From assembly GCA_049513975.1 (NCBI GenBank), contig JBEKVM010000011.1:9794-73793 (forward strand): 64,000 bases of DNA, in the 5' to 3' direction. Within the stretch, counting starts at the first letter, position 1; each line of letters begins with the position of its first letter. Below the pieces are notes generated by a model, which made no database searches, was not told the DNA's origin, and was given only the letters and a program-made list of their open reading frames with translations. This document shows positions 33,718 to 43,495 of this stretch, piece by piece. A program made the position numbers and the translations under genes. This DNA is from JBEKOF01 sp049513975 (GTDB taxonomy: Bacteria; Verrucomicrobiota; Verrucomicrobiia; Limisphaerales; Palsa-1400).

Positions 33718-36700
33718 ATGCCATCACGATTAACAGAACGCGTCCATTTTGGAAAGATCAAGGAGGTCATAGCCCCGCCGAATTTGATCGAGTTGCAGAC
33801 CAATTCCTACCGGGAATTTCTCCAGAGTGAGGCTCCGCCCTCCAAGCGCAAAAACGTGGGATTGCAGGCGGTTTTCACCGAGGTTTTTCCCATCGAGAGT
33901 TACGATGGCAAATGCGTGCTGGATTTTCAGAGCTACGAAATAGGCGAGCCCAAGCACGACTGGCTGGAATGCCTGCGGGAGGGCATCACCTACGGGGCGC
34001 CGCTGCACGTCACCTTTTTGCTCAAAGAGGAAAAAGGGGCGAAAGAGGAAAAAGTGTTCATGGGCGAACTGCCTTTGATGACGCCCCAGGGGACCTTTGT
34101 CATCAATGGCGCCGAGCGCGTCATTGTCAGCCAGTTGCACCGGTCGCCCGGACTGGCCTTTGAAGCCAGCCAGCATCCCAACGGCAAGATCCTGCATTCC
34201 TTCCGCATCATCCCCGACCGCGGTTCCTGGTACGAGGCCCAATTCGACACCAGCGACATGCTCTACGTTTATTTGGACCGGAAAAAGCGGCGGCGCAAAT
34301 TCTTGACAACGACGTTCTTCCGGGCGCTGGGCTACGGGACGGACGCGGACATTCTCAAGCTGTTTTATGAAATCGAAGAATTGAGCGTGAAGGAGGCGGA
34401 AAAACTGGAGGACATCCAGAACAAGGTGCTGGTGGAAGACGCGGAGGACAAGGACAAGGGGATGGTGGTGGCGCGGGCCTTCGAGCCGCTGTCCAAGGCG
34501 GTGGTCAAGCAAATCGCCGAACTGGGCGTGAGCAAAATCCGGGTGGTGGACACCACGGTGGATGACGGCATCGTGATCAAATGCCTGAAGAAAGATCCGA
34601 CCAAGAACGAAGAGGAAGCGCTCAAGGACATCTACCGGCGGCTGCGCCCCGGCGACCCGCCGACGGCGGCCAACGCGCGGGCCCTGATCAAGCGGCTGTT
34701 CTTCGACGCCAAACGCTATGATCTGGGCCGGGTGGGCCGTTACAAGATCAACCAGAAGCTGGGGATCAAGGGGGGGGACTCGCGCATCCTGACCAAGGAA
34801 GACCTGGTGGCGGCGACCAAGTATTTGTTGCGGCTGAAAAAGGGGGAAGGGTCGCTGGACGACATAGATCACTTGGGAAGCCGGCGCATTCGCACGGTGG
34901 GGGAATTGCTGGCCAACCAGTGCCGGGTGGGCCTGGCCCGCACGGAGCGGCTGGTCAAGGAGCGGATGACCTTGTTTGATCAAAGCCTGGAGAGCATGTC
35001 GCCGCAGAAGTTAATCAATCCCAAGGCGCTCTCGGCTGTGATCCGGGATTTCTTCGGTCGCAGCCAGCTTTCGCAGTTCATGGACCAGATCAATCCGTTG
35101 GCGGAATTGACGCACAAACGCCGCCTCTCGGCCCTGGGGCCGGGTGGATTGTCGCGGGACCGCGCCGGGTTCGAGGTGCGGGACGTGCATCCCTCGCATT
35201 ACGGACGCATTTGTCCGGTGGAAACGCCGGAAGGGCCGAACATTGGATTGATCGCCTCGCTGGCCACCTTCGCCCAGGTCAATGATTTTGGCTTTTTGGA
35301 AACGCCCTACCGGCGCGTGGAAAAAGGGCGGGTGACCAATCACCTGGATTATTTGACGGCGGACCGGGAGGAGACCTTCATCGTGGCGCAGGCCAATGCG
35401 CCCATTGACGAGAAGGGGAATTTCCTGGGCGAACGGGTCACCTGCCGGAGCAAAAGCGACTTCATAGACGTGGAGCCGATTCGGGTGGATTACATGGACG
35501 TTTCGCCCAAGCAACTGGTCTCGGTGGCGGCGAGCTTGATTCCGTTTCTGGAACACGACGACGCCAACCGGGCCTTGATGGGGTCGAACATGCAGCGCCA
35601 GGCGGTGCCGCTGCTCATCACGGAAGCGCCCTATGTGGCCACCGGGCTGGAAGAGCGGGTGGCGCGCGACTCGCGGGCCGTGCTGGTGGCGGAGGACGGG
35701 GGCAAAGTGGTGTCGGTCACCGGCAACCTGGTGGTGGTGACGGCGGACGGCAAAATGCCGGACAGCAAGAAGAAGCTGCGGCACGATCCGGCCAACGGCA
35801 TCTGGGCCTATCCCATCCGCAAATTCATGCGTTCCAATGCCGCGACCTGCATCAACCAGAAAATACTGGTGGCCAAGGGGGACACGATCAAGAAGGGGCA
35901 GGTCATTGCGGACGGACCTTGCACCCAGGGCGGGGAGCTGGCGCTGGGACGCAATGTCCTGTGCGCGTTCATGCCGTGGAACGGCTACAACTTCGAGGAC
36001 GCCATCCTCATCAGCGAGCGCATCGTCAAGGACGACGTGTTCACCTCCATTCACATTGATGAATTTGAAGTGGGGGCGCGCGACACCAAGCTCGGCCCGG
36101 AGGAAATCACGCGGGACATTCCGAACCTGGGGGATGAAGCGTTGAAAAACCTGGGACCCGACGGGGTGATCCGCATCGGGGCGGAAGTCAAACCGGGGGA
36201 CATCCTGGTGGGCAAAATCACGCCCAAGAGCGAGACGGAACTGGCGCCCGAAGAGCGGCTGCTGCGGGCCATCTTTGGTGAAAAAGCGGCCGACGTGAAG
36301 GACACTTCGTTGAAAGTTCCATCGGGAACTTACGGCATCGTCATGGATGTGAAAGTCTCCTCCAAGAAGGAGCGGGAGGTGGAAGCCAAGGCGGTGCCGG
36401 AAACCAAGCGCCACTCCAAGGAAGTGCAGGACGACCACCGGGTCAAGACGGACGAGTTGCGGGAACAATTGACGGAGGCGCTGAGCAACATCCTGCTGGG
36501 CGAAAAAATCCCGCTGGACGTGGTCAATTCCGAGACGGGGGAAATCATCATTCCGGCCAACCGCAAAATCACCAAGACCCTGCTGCGCAAGCTGGCGCTG
36601 GTCTATGATCGCATCGAGATAGATCCCTCGCCCATCCGCAACAAAATCAACGAGATCATAGGAAGTTTCAAGAAGAAGTTCGACGATCTGCAAATGCAGC

Positions 36701-37536
36701 ACGACGAGGAACTGGAACGGACCGAAGCGGGGGAAGAGGTGGACAGCGGGGTGATCAAATCGGTCAAAGTCTATGTCGCCTCCAAGCGCAAATTGTCGGT
36801 CGGCGACAAAATGGCCGGTCGCCACGGCAACAAGGGAGTGGTGGCCAAAATCGTGCCGGAGGAAGACATGCCCTTCCTGCCGGATGGCACCCCGATGGAC
36901 ATCGTGCTCAACCCGCTGGGGGTGCCCTCGCGCATGAACGTGGGCCAGGTGTTGGAAACCCACCTGGGCTGGGCCGCCCGGTTCCTCGGACTCAAATTTG
37001 CCACGCCCGTCTTCGACGGCATCAAGGAAAAGGACATTCGCGGCTATCTCAAGGAGGCCAAGCTGCCTGAGCACGGCAAAACCCTGCTGGTGGACGGGCG
37101 GACGGGGGAGGTTTTTGACCAGGAAATTGTGGTGGGTTACATCTACATGATGAAACTGGGCCATTTGGTGGCGGACAAGATCCATGCCCGCGCGGTCGGC
37201 CCCTACTCCCTGGTCACGCAGCAGCCGTTGGGGGGCAAGGCCCAATACGGCGGGCAGCGCTTCGGGGAAATGGAGGTGTGGGCCATGGAAGCCTACGGCG
37301 CCGCCTACAGCTTGCAGGAATTGTTGACGGTCAAGTCGGACGACGTGCAGGGCCGCACGCGCATCTATGAGAGCATTGTCAAAGGGGACAACTGCCTGGA
37401 AGCGGGCGTGCCCGAATCCTTCAACGTGCTGGTCAAGGAAATGCAGTCCCTGGCCATGGACGTGAAGGTGGGCTATTCCAACCCGGTGGAACAAGCGGCG
37501 GCGGCGCAAGCGCAGACGCTGAGCAGCCTGAAGTAA
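33718..37536 (+). CDS. rpoB: RNA polymerase beta subunit
   Basis: 1272 residues. The rifampicin-binding region reads SQLSQFMDQINPLAELTHKR and GPGGLSRDRAGFEVRDVHPS (wild-type pattern). The C-terminal region includes KMAGRHGNKGVV and GKAQYGGQRFGEMEVWAMEA. I use the ATG at 33718, preceded by AGAGG at 6-7 bases, rather than the in-frame TTG at 33712. The sequence contains lineage-specific insertions of charged residues around 900-980. Confidence 0.98.
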   Translation: MPSRLTERVHFGKIKEVIAPPNLIELQTNSYREFLQSEAPPSKRKNVGLQAVFTEVFPIESYDGKCVLDFQSYEIGEPKHDWLECLREGITYGAPLHVTFLLKEEKGAKEEKVFMGELPLMTPQGTFVINGAERVIVSQLHRSPGLAFEASQHPNGKILHSFRIIPDRGSWYEAQFDTSDMLYVYLDRKKRRRKFLTTTFFRALGYGTDADILKLFYEIEELSVKEAEKLEDIQNKVLVEDAEDKDKGMVVARAFEPLSKAVVKQIAELGVSKIRVVDTTVDDGIVIKCLKKDPTKNEEEALKDIYRRLRPGDPPTAANARALIKRLFFDAKRYDLGRVGRYKINQKLGIKGGDSRILTKEDLVAATKYLLRLKKGEGSLDDIDHLGSRRIRTVGELLANQCRVGLARTERLVKERMTLFDQSLESMSPQKLINPKALSAVIRDFFGRSQLSQFMDQINPLAELTHKRRLSALGPGGLSRDRAGFEVRDVHPSHYGRICPVETPEGPNIGLIASLATFAQVNDFGFLETPYRRVEKGRVTNHLDYLTADREETFIVAQANAPIDEKGNFLGERVTCRSKSDFIDVEPIRVDYMDVSPKQLVSVAASLIPFLEHDDANRALMGSNMQRQAVPLLITEAPYVATGLEERVARDSRAVLVAEDGGKVVSVTGNLVVVTADGKMPDSKKKLRHDPANGIWAYPIRKFMRSNAATCINQKILVAKGDTIKKGQVIADGPCTQGGELALGRNVLCAFMPWNGYNFEDAILISERIVKDDVFTSIHIDEFEVGARDTKLGPEEITRDIPNLGDEALKNLGPDGVIRIGAEVKPGDILVGKITPKSETELAPEERLLRAIFGEKAADVKDTSLKVPSGTYGIVMDVKVSSKKEREVEAKAVPETKRHSKEVQDDHRVKTDELREQLTEALSNILLGEKIPLDVVNSETGEIIIPANRKITKTLLRKLALVYDRIEIDPSPIRNKINEIIGSFKKKFDDLQMQHDEELERTEAGEEVDSGVIKSVKVYVASKRKLSVGDKMAGRHGNKGVVAKIVPEEDMPFLPDGTPMDIVLNPLGVPSRMNVGQVLETHLGWAARFLGLKFATPVFDGIKEKDIRGYLKEAKLPEHGKTLLVDGRTGEVFDQEIVVGYIYMMKLGHLVADKIHARAVGPYSLVTQQPLGGKAQYGGQRFGEMEVWAMEAYGAAYSLQELLTVKSDDVQGRTRIYESIVKGDNCLEAGVPESFNVLVKEMQSLAMDVKVGYSNPVEQAAAAQAQTLSSLK

Positions 37537-37552
37537 CCTGTTAATTCTTATT

Positions 37553-40500
37553 ATGAACACCAAAGAAACAGCGCGCGAGTTGCTCGGCCTGGATAAAGTC
37601 AACCAGGTGGAGTACGTGGCCATTTCGGTGGCCTCCCCCGAAGCCATTCGGGCCTGGTCCAAGGGCGAGGTGAAAAACCCGGAGACGATCAATTACCGCA
37701 CCTTCAAGCCGGAAAAAGGCGGCCTCTTTTGCGAGCGCATTTTCGGCCCGGTCAAGGACTGGGAATGTTCCTGCGGGAAATACAAGCGCATCAAGCACCG
37801 GGGAGTGGTCTGCGACCGGTGCGGGGTGGAAGTGACCCTGGCCAGGGTGCGGCGGGAGCGGATGGGCCACATTGAGCTGGCGGTGCCCGTTTCCCACATC
37901 TGGTTCTTCAAGTGCATGCCCTCGCGGCTGGGACTGGTCCTGGACATGACGGCGCGGAACCTGGAGCGGGTGATCTATTACGAGGATTACATGGTGATCA
38001 ATCCCGGCTCGACCCCGCTGAAATTGCACCAGTTGTTGAGCGAGCATGAATACCGGGAAGCGCGCGAGACTTACGGCCCGGATGGGTTCGTGGCCAAGAT
38101 GGGCGCGGAAGCGGTGCGGGAAGCGCTGGCCAATGTGGATTTGCAGAAGCAGGTGGATCATCTCTCGGTGGCCATGACGGAAACCAAGAGCAAACAAATC
38201 CGCAAAAAGGTGGCCAAGCGCATCAAATTGCTCTCGGCCTTCCACTCCTCCAAGGCGCGGCCCGAATGGATGGTCCTGACCGTGCTGCCGGTCATCCCGC
38301 CGGATTTGCGCCCGCTGGTGCCGCTGGAAGGGGGCCGCTTTGCCACCTCCGACCTCAACGACCTCTACCGGCGCGTCATCAACCGGAACAACCGTCTGAA
38401 GAACCTGCTGCAACTCAAGACGCCGGAGGTCATCATCCGCAACGAAAAGCGGATGTTGCAGGAAGCGGTGGACGCCCTCTTTGACAACGGCCGGCATGGG
38501 CGGGCCGTGACCGGGGCGGGCAACCGCGCCTTGAAATCGTTGAGCGACATGCTCAAGGGCAAGAGCGGACGGTTCCGGCAAAATCTGCTGGGCAAACGGG
38601 TGGATTACTCGGGGCGCTCGGTCATTGTCATCGGGCCGGAACTCAAATTGCACCAGTGCGGCCTGCCCAAGAAAATGGCGCTGGTGCTCTTCGAGCCGTT
38701 CATTATCCGGCGCTTGAAGGAGCTGGGTTACGTCCATACGGTTCGTTCGGCCAAGAAGATGATTGAACGGCAGTCGCCGGAAGTGTGGGACATCCTGGAA
38801 GAGGTGACCAAGGGCCACCCCGTCCTGCTCAACCGCGCGCCCACCCTCCACCGGCTCTCCATCCAGGCCTTCGAGCCGATCCTGATCGAAGGGGAAGCCA
38901 TCCGCATTCATCCGCTGGTCTGCACCGCCTACAACGCGGATTTCGACGGCGACCAGATGGCGGTGCATGTGCCGCTGTCGGTGGAGGCGCAGTTGGAGGC
39001 GCGTCTGCTCATGATGGCGCCCAACAACATCTTCAGCCCCTCGAGCGGGCGGCCCATCATGACGCCCACGCAGGACATCACCCTGGGTTGTTTCTATTTG
39101 ACTGCGGAGCCGCGCGCCAAAAAGGAGGAGGCCGCCCCCATGCTCTTCGGCTCCAAGTCGGAAGTCGTCTTCGCCTACAGCGACGGCGGGGTGAAGCTGC
39201 ACACCCGCATCCGCCTGGCCAACCCGGACCGGGGGCGCAAGACGCAGTACGGGGAGGCGGAAAAGAACGTGATCGAAACCACGGTGGGCCGGGTGATTTT
39301 CAGCGAAATCTGGCCGGAGGAATTGGGCTTCCTCAACCGGGTGGCGGGCAAATCCATGCTGGGGGAGCTGATCTGGACCTGCTACAAAATTTGCGGGCAC
39401 GAGAAGACGGTGGTGATGCTGGACAAGTTGAAGGAGCTGGGCTTCCGTTCCGCCACCCGCTCCGGCTGCTCCATCGGGATTGACGACATGATCATCCCCG
39501 AGGAGAAGGACCAGGAAATCCACACCGCGCAGAAGCAGATTTCCGACGTGGAGAAGCAATATCGCAAAGGCGTCATCACCCCGGGCGAGCGCTACAACAA
39601 GGTGATTGATATTTGGACCCATTGCACCGACAAGATTGCCAACGTCATGCTGGACACGCTGAAGAAAAACCACGGCAAGCTGGAATACAACCCGGTCTCG
39701 CTCATGGTGGACTCCGGGGCGCGCGGCAACCGCCAGCAGGTCCGCCAACTGGCCGGGGTGCGCGGGCTGATGGCCAAGCCCAGCGGCGACATCATCGAGA
39801 AACCGATTCTGTCCAACTTCCGCGAAGGCTTGACCGTGCTGGAGTATTTCATCTCCACCCACGGGGCGCGCAAGGGCCTGGCGGACACCGCCCTGAAAAC
39901 GGCCGACTCCGGCTACATGACGCGCAAACTGGTGGACGTGGCGCAGGACGTGATCATCCGCATGGAGGATTGCGGGACGAACAACGGCATCTGGGTGCAG
40001 GCCATTTATGAGGGGGAGGACGAAGTGGTCAAGTTGAGCGAACGGGTCATCGGACGCATGGCCTGCGATGACGTGATGGATCCGGCCAATTTGAAGAAAG
40101 TGCTGGTTCACGCCAACGAGTTGATTGACGAGGCCAAAGGGCGGCAGATCGAAGCCAGCGGGGTGGAAAAGCTGCGCATCCGCTCGGTGCTGACCTGCGA
40201 AAGCAAATACGGCATCTGCGCCAACTGTTACGGGCGCAATCTGGCCACCGGCGGCATGATCAAACGGGGCGAGGCGGTCGGCATCATCGCCGCCCAATCC
40301 ATCGGCGAGCCGGGCACGCAGTTGACCATGCGCACCTTCCACATCGGCGGCACCGCCTCCCAGGTTTTCAAGCAGCCCCAAATCAAGTCCAAGAGCGACG
40401 GCATTGTCAAATATAACGATCTGCGCCTGGTCGAGCTGGAGGACGGCAACAACATCGTCCTCAACAAAAACGGCTCCATCGCCATCATGGCCGAGGACGG

Positions 40501-41680
40501 CCGCGAACTGGAGCAGCACACCCTGGTGGTCGGCTCGGTCATTTCGGTGCGCAACGGCGAGCGCGTGAAAAAAGGGGCGCCCTTCGTGCAGTGGGACCCC
40601 TACAATGTCCCCATCCTTTCGGAAAAGGCCGGGAAGGTGAAGTTTGTGGACATCATCGAGGGGGTGACCATGAAGCAGGAAGTGGACGAAACCACCGCGC
40701 AGGAAGCGATGGTCATCATCGAACACAAGGAGGATTTGCACCCGCAAATTGTCATCTGCACCGACAAGGGCGAACCGCTGGCCAACTACCCCATTCCGGC
40801 CCACGCCCACATCGTGGTGGACGAGAACGACAAGATCGTGGCCGGCACCTTGATGGCCAAGACCCCGCGCAAATCTTCCAAGACCAAGGACATCACCGGC
40901 GGCCTGCCGCGGGTGGCGGAATTGTTCGAGGCGCGGCGTCCCAAGGACGCGTCGGAAATTTCCAAGATTGACGGGGTGGTGGATTTCGGCCCCAGCGTGC
41001 GCGGCAAGCGGACCATTCTCATTAAGGACCCGGCGACGGCGGTGGAAGAGGAGCACCTCATCCCCATCGGCCGGCATGTCATTGTCTTCAAGGGAGATTA
41101 CGTCAAGAAAGGCCAGCAACTGACCGAAGGCCCGATGGATCCCCACGAAATTCTGGACATCTGCGGCCCGCAGGAATTGCAGGAACATCTGGTCAACGAA
41201 GTGCAGGAGGTTTACCGCCTGCAAGGCGTGACCATCAACGACAAGCACATCGAGATCATCGTCCGGCAAATGCTGCGCAAAGTGCGCGTGACCGAACCGG
41301 GCGACAGCCAGTTTCTCTGGGGCGAACAGATTGACAAAATCGAGTTTGAAAAGGAAAACGCGCGGGTGGAAAAAATGGGCGGCAAGCCGGCCGAGGCCCA
41401 GCCCGTTTTGCTCGGCATCACCAAGGCCTCCCTGGAGACGGAGAGCTTTCTCAGCGCCGCTTCCTTCCAGGACACCACCCGGGTCCTGACCGAGGCGGCG
41501 ACCATGGGCAAAGTGGATTACCTGCGCGGCTTCAAGGAAAACGTCATCATGGGCCACATCATTCCGGCGGGGACCGGCTACACCCTGCACCGCCGGGTGG
41601 ATTTGAAGCCGCTGGTCGAACCGATTCCCGTGGAAGAACCCACGGAAATCCTCTCCCTGACCGAACCTCTGGCCGGATAG
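37553..41680 (+). CDS. rpoC: RNA polymerase beta-prime subunit
   Basis: 1375 residues. The N-terminal zinc finger (CSCGKYKRIKHRGVVCDRCG), catalytic NADFDGDQMAVH, bridge/trigger region and second zinc site (CESKYGICANC) are all intact. It starts 16 bases after rpoB and is the last gene before a strong terminator. The very long frame on the opposite strand here is an antisense artefact. Confidence 0.98.
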   Translation: MNTKETARELLGLDKVNQVEYVAISVASPEAIRAWSKGEVKNPETINYRTFKPEKGGLFCERIFGPVKDWECSCGKYKRIKHRGVVCDRCGVEVTLARVRRERMGHIELAVPVSHIWFFKCMPSRLGLVLDMTARNLERVIYYEDYMVINPGSTPLKLHQLLSEHEYREARETYGPDGFVAKMGAEAVREALANVDLQKQVDHLSVAMTETKSKQIRKKVAKRIKLLSAFHSSKARPEWMVLTVLPVIPPDLRPLVPLEGGRFATSDLNDLYRRVINRNNRLKNLLQLKTPEVIIRNEKRMLQEAVDALFDNGRHGRAVTGAGNRALKSLSDMLKGKSGRFRQNLLGKRVDYSGRSVIVIGPELKLHQCGLPKKMALVLFEPFIIRRLKELGYVHTVRSAKKMIERQSPEVWDILEEVTKGHPVLLNRAPTLHRLSIQAFEPILIEGEAIRIHPLVCTAYNADFDGDQMAVHVPLSVEAQLEARLLMMAPNNIFSPSSGRPIMTPTQDITLGCFYLTAEPRAKKEEAAPMLFGSKSEVVFAYSDGGVKLHTRIRLANPDRGRKTQYGEAEKNVIETTVGRVIFSEIWPEELGFLNRVAGKSMLGELIWTCYKICGHEKTVVMLDKLKELGFRSATRSGCSIGIDDMIIPEEKDQEIHTAQKQISDVEKQYRKGVITPGERYNKVIDIWTHCTDKIANVMLDTLKKNHGKLEYNPVSLMVDSGARGNRQQVRQLAGVRGLMAKPSGDIIEKPILSNFREGLTVLEYFISTHGARKGLADTALKTADSGYMTRKLVDVAQDVIIRMEDCGTNNGIWVQAIYEGEDEVVKLSERVIGRMACDDVMDPANLKKVLVHANELIDEAKGRQIEASGVEKLRIRSVLTCESKYGICANCYGRNLATGGMIKRGEAVGIIAAQSIGEPGTQLTMRTFHIGGTASQVFKQPQIKSKSDGIVKYNDLRLVELEDGNNIVLNKNGSIAIMAEDGRELEQHTLVVGSVISVRNGERVKKGAPFVQWDPYNVPILSEKAGKVKFVDIIEGVTMKQEVDETTAQEAMVIIEHKEDLHPQIVICTDKGEPLANYPIPAHAHIVVDENDKIVAGTLMAKTPRKSSKTKDITGGLPRVAELFEARRPKDASEISKIDGVVDFGPSVRGKRTILIKDPATAVEEEHLIPIGRHVIVFKGDYVKKGQQLTEGPMDPHEILDICGPQELQEHLVNEVQEVYRLQGVTINDKHIEIIVRQMLRKVRVTEPGDSQFLWGEQIDKIEFEKENARVEKMGGKPAEAQPVLLGITKASLETESFLSAASFQDTTRVLTEAATMGKVDYLRGFKENVIMGHIIPAGTGYTLHRRVDLKPLVEPIPVEEPTEILSLTEPLAG

Positions 41681-41700
41681 CAAATCATCCAGCCGACTGG

Positions 41701-41727
41701 AGCGGCGCTCAATGAGCGCCGCTTTTT
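41701..41727 (+). terminator. Rho-independent terminator after rpoC
   Basis: AGCGGCGCTC and GAGCGCCGCT form a perfect 10-base stem with a three-base loop, directly followed by a T run, 20 bases after the rpoC stop. Confidence 0.93.
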
Positions 41728-41783
41728 TGCGGGCAGCAACCCACTGCGCAACGCCGGAAGAAAAAACAGGCGGAGACCCCGTT

Positions 41784-43436
41784 ATGAAAACCCTCATCCC
41801 AGTTGCGTTGGTGCTTCTCTTGCGGTGGTCCCTGTTTGCGCAAGCCACGAAGGCCGCTGCCGCAGCAGACCCCGCCCCGCAACTGGTCGTGGGCATTGTG
41901 GTGGATCAGATGCGCTACGATTTTATTTACCGATTCTGGCAGAGATATGGCGACGGCGGCTTTAAAAGGCTGGTCCATCAGGGAGCCTTCTATCGGAATG
42001 CCGGGTATAATCATGTGCCCACCTTCACCGGGCCGGGACACGCCGGTATTTTCACCGGCGCCAACCCGGCCAGCCACGGGATCGTCGCCAACAACTGGTA
42101 TGATCGCGCGCTGGGAAAAACCGTCTATTGTGTTGAGGACGCCGACTGCGCCCCGGTGGGCTGCGACAACGCGAAAGACGGCAGGATGTCGCCCAGGAAA
42201 TTATTGGTGACCACGATAACGGATGAGTTGAAATTGGCCGGCAATTTGCGTTCGAGGGTCATTGGGGTTTCCTTGAAAGACCGCGCCGCCATCCTGCCCG
42301 CCGGACACCTGGCCGACGGCGCCTACTGGTTTGATGACGGGTCCGGCCGCTGGATTAGCAGCACCTACTACATGACCCAATTGCCGGGATGGGTGACGCA
42401 TTTCAACGGCTCCAACCGGGCGGAGGTTTATTTGCAGCAGACCTGGACAAACCTGGCCGACTACACCGAAGGTTTGCCCAATGGCAATGAGTACGAGAAA
42501 AGGTTGACGACCAATGAGACCCATCTTGGGTTTCCACACGACCTTCACCGCCTCTTTGCGACCGAGAAGACAAACCAATACGGCATCATCCGCTATACGC
42601 CTTTCGGCAATTGCCTGACGGAGGAATTTGCCGAGGAGGCGGTCCGGCGCGAGCAACTGGGCCAGCATGACGCCATTGACTTTCTCACCATCAATTTTGC
42701 CTCCACCGACTACGTGGGGCATAGATTTGGGCCGCGCTCGATGGAAGTGGAAGACACCTATGTCCGATTGGATCAGACCTTGGAGCGGTTTCTCCATTTT
42801 TTGGACGGTGGGATTGGGCAGACCAACGTGCTCGTCTTTCTCACGGCCGATCACGGGGTGGCCGATGTGCCGGCATACAACCAGGCCAGGCATTTGCCGG
42901 GCGATATCTTCCATTGGGATCGGGTGGGGGCGAATCTGACCAATCGTTTGCAAAACAAATACGGCCATTCCTTGATCCTTAACTATATCAATCAACAAAT
43001 CTATTTGGACGCTAAATCCATCGAATTACAGAAACTCGACAAGAGCCGGGTGGAAGAGGACATCCGTGACTGGCTTATTACGGAGGAAGGCGTGGCCGAT
43101 GTTATCTCCAGCCGCGATCTGAAGAAGGAAGCGGGATCGAGCGCGATCTACGGGGATCTGGCCAACGGAGTATATCCGTCCCGGTCGGGAGATCTGACGA
43201 TTCTGTTGCAATCGGGCTGGATGGAAGAGGAGGACAAGCTGACTGCCACAACGCACGGCACGCCCTACCAATACGATACGCATGTTCCAATCTTGTTCTG
43301 GGGCTGGCGCATTCCACACTTGATTTGCGATGAACCGGTGACGGCCACCGAAATCACGCCCACGCTTTGCCAGTTGCTCAACATTCAGTTCCCGAGCGCG
43401 TCGGCAAACCAGATCCTGCCCGGCCTTTGCAAATAG
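41784..43436 (+). CDS. secreted PafA-like alkaline phosphatase-superfamily protein
   Basis: 550 residues with a signal peptide (MKTLIPVALVLLLRWSLFAQ). The alkaline phosphatase-superfamily metal sites are visible: Asp41 (GIVVDQMRYD), the nucleophile region VPTFTGPGHAGIFTG (Thr80 or Thr82), STDYVGHRFGP, FLTADHGVADVP and TTHGTPYQYDTHVPI. This arrangement matches PafA-like periplasmic phosphatases or phosphodiesterases that release phosphate from organic esters. The ATG at 41784 begins the signal peptide and follows AGGCGGAG. It starts after the rpoC terminator, so it has its own promoter. Confidence 0.9.
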   Translation: MKTLIPVALVLLLRWSLFAQATKAAAAADPAPQLVVGIVVDQMRYDFIYRFWQRYGDGGFKRLVHQGAFYRNAGYNHVPTFTGPGHAGIFTGANPASHGIVANNWYDRALGKTVYCVEDADCAPVGCDNAKDGRMSPRKLLVTTITDELKLAGNLRSRVIGVSLKDRAAILPAGHLADGAYWFDDGSGRWISSTYYMTQLPGWVTHFNGSNRAEVYLQQTWTNLADYTEGLPNGNEYEKRLTTNETHLGFPHDLHRLFATEKTNQYGIIRYTPFGNCLTEEFAEEAVRREQLGQHDAIDFLTINFASTDYVGHRFGPRSMEVEDTYVRLDQTLERFLHFLDGGIGQTNVLVFLTADHGVADVPAYNQARHLPGDIFHWDRVGANLTNRLQNKYGHSLILNYINQQIYLDAKSIELQKLDKSRVEEDIRDWLITEEGVADVISSRDLKKEAGSSAIYGDLANGVYPSRSGDLTILLQSGWMEEEDKLTATTHGTPYQYDTHVPILFWGWRIPHLICDEPVTATEITPTLCQLLNIQFPSASANQILPGLCK

Positions 43437-43495
43437 ACCGAAACACTCGCACCATTGACGCGGGCCGCCTTGCCGGCGCAACTTGGAGGAAAGCT

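Noticed and set aside
35011..37692. 893-residue open frame opposite rpoB
   Set aside because: Antisense artefact of rpoB in high-GC DNA; no recognisable motif or start context.
37541..41896. 1451-residue open frame on the minus strand opposite rpoC
   Set aside because: It is antisense to rpoC, shows no domain, and is histidine/aspartate/glutamine-rich as expected from the complement of high-GC codons.
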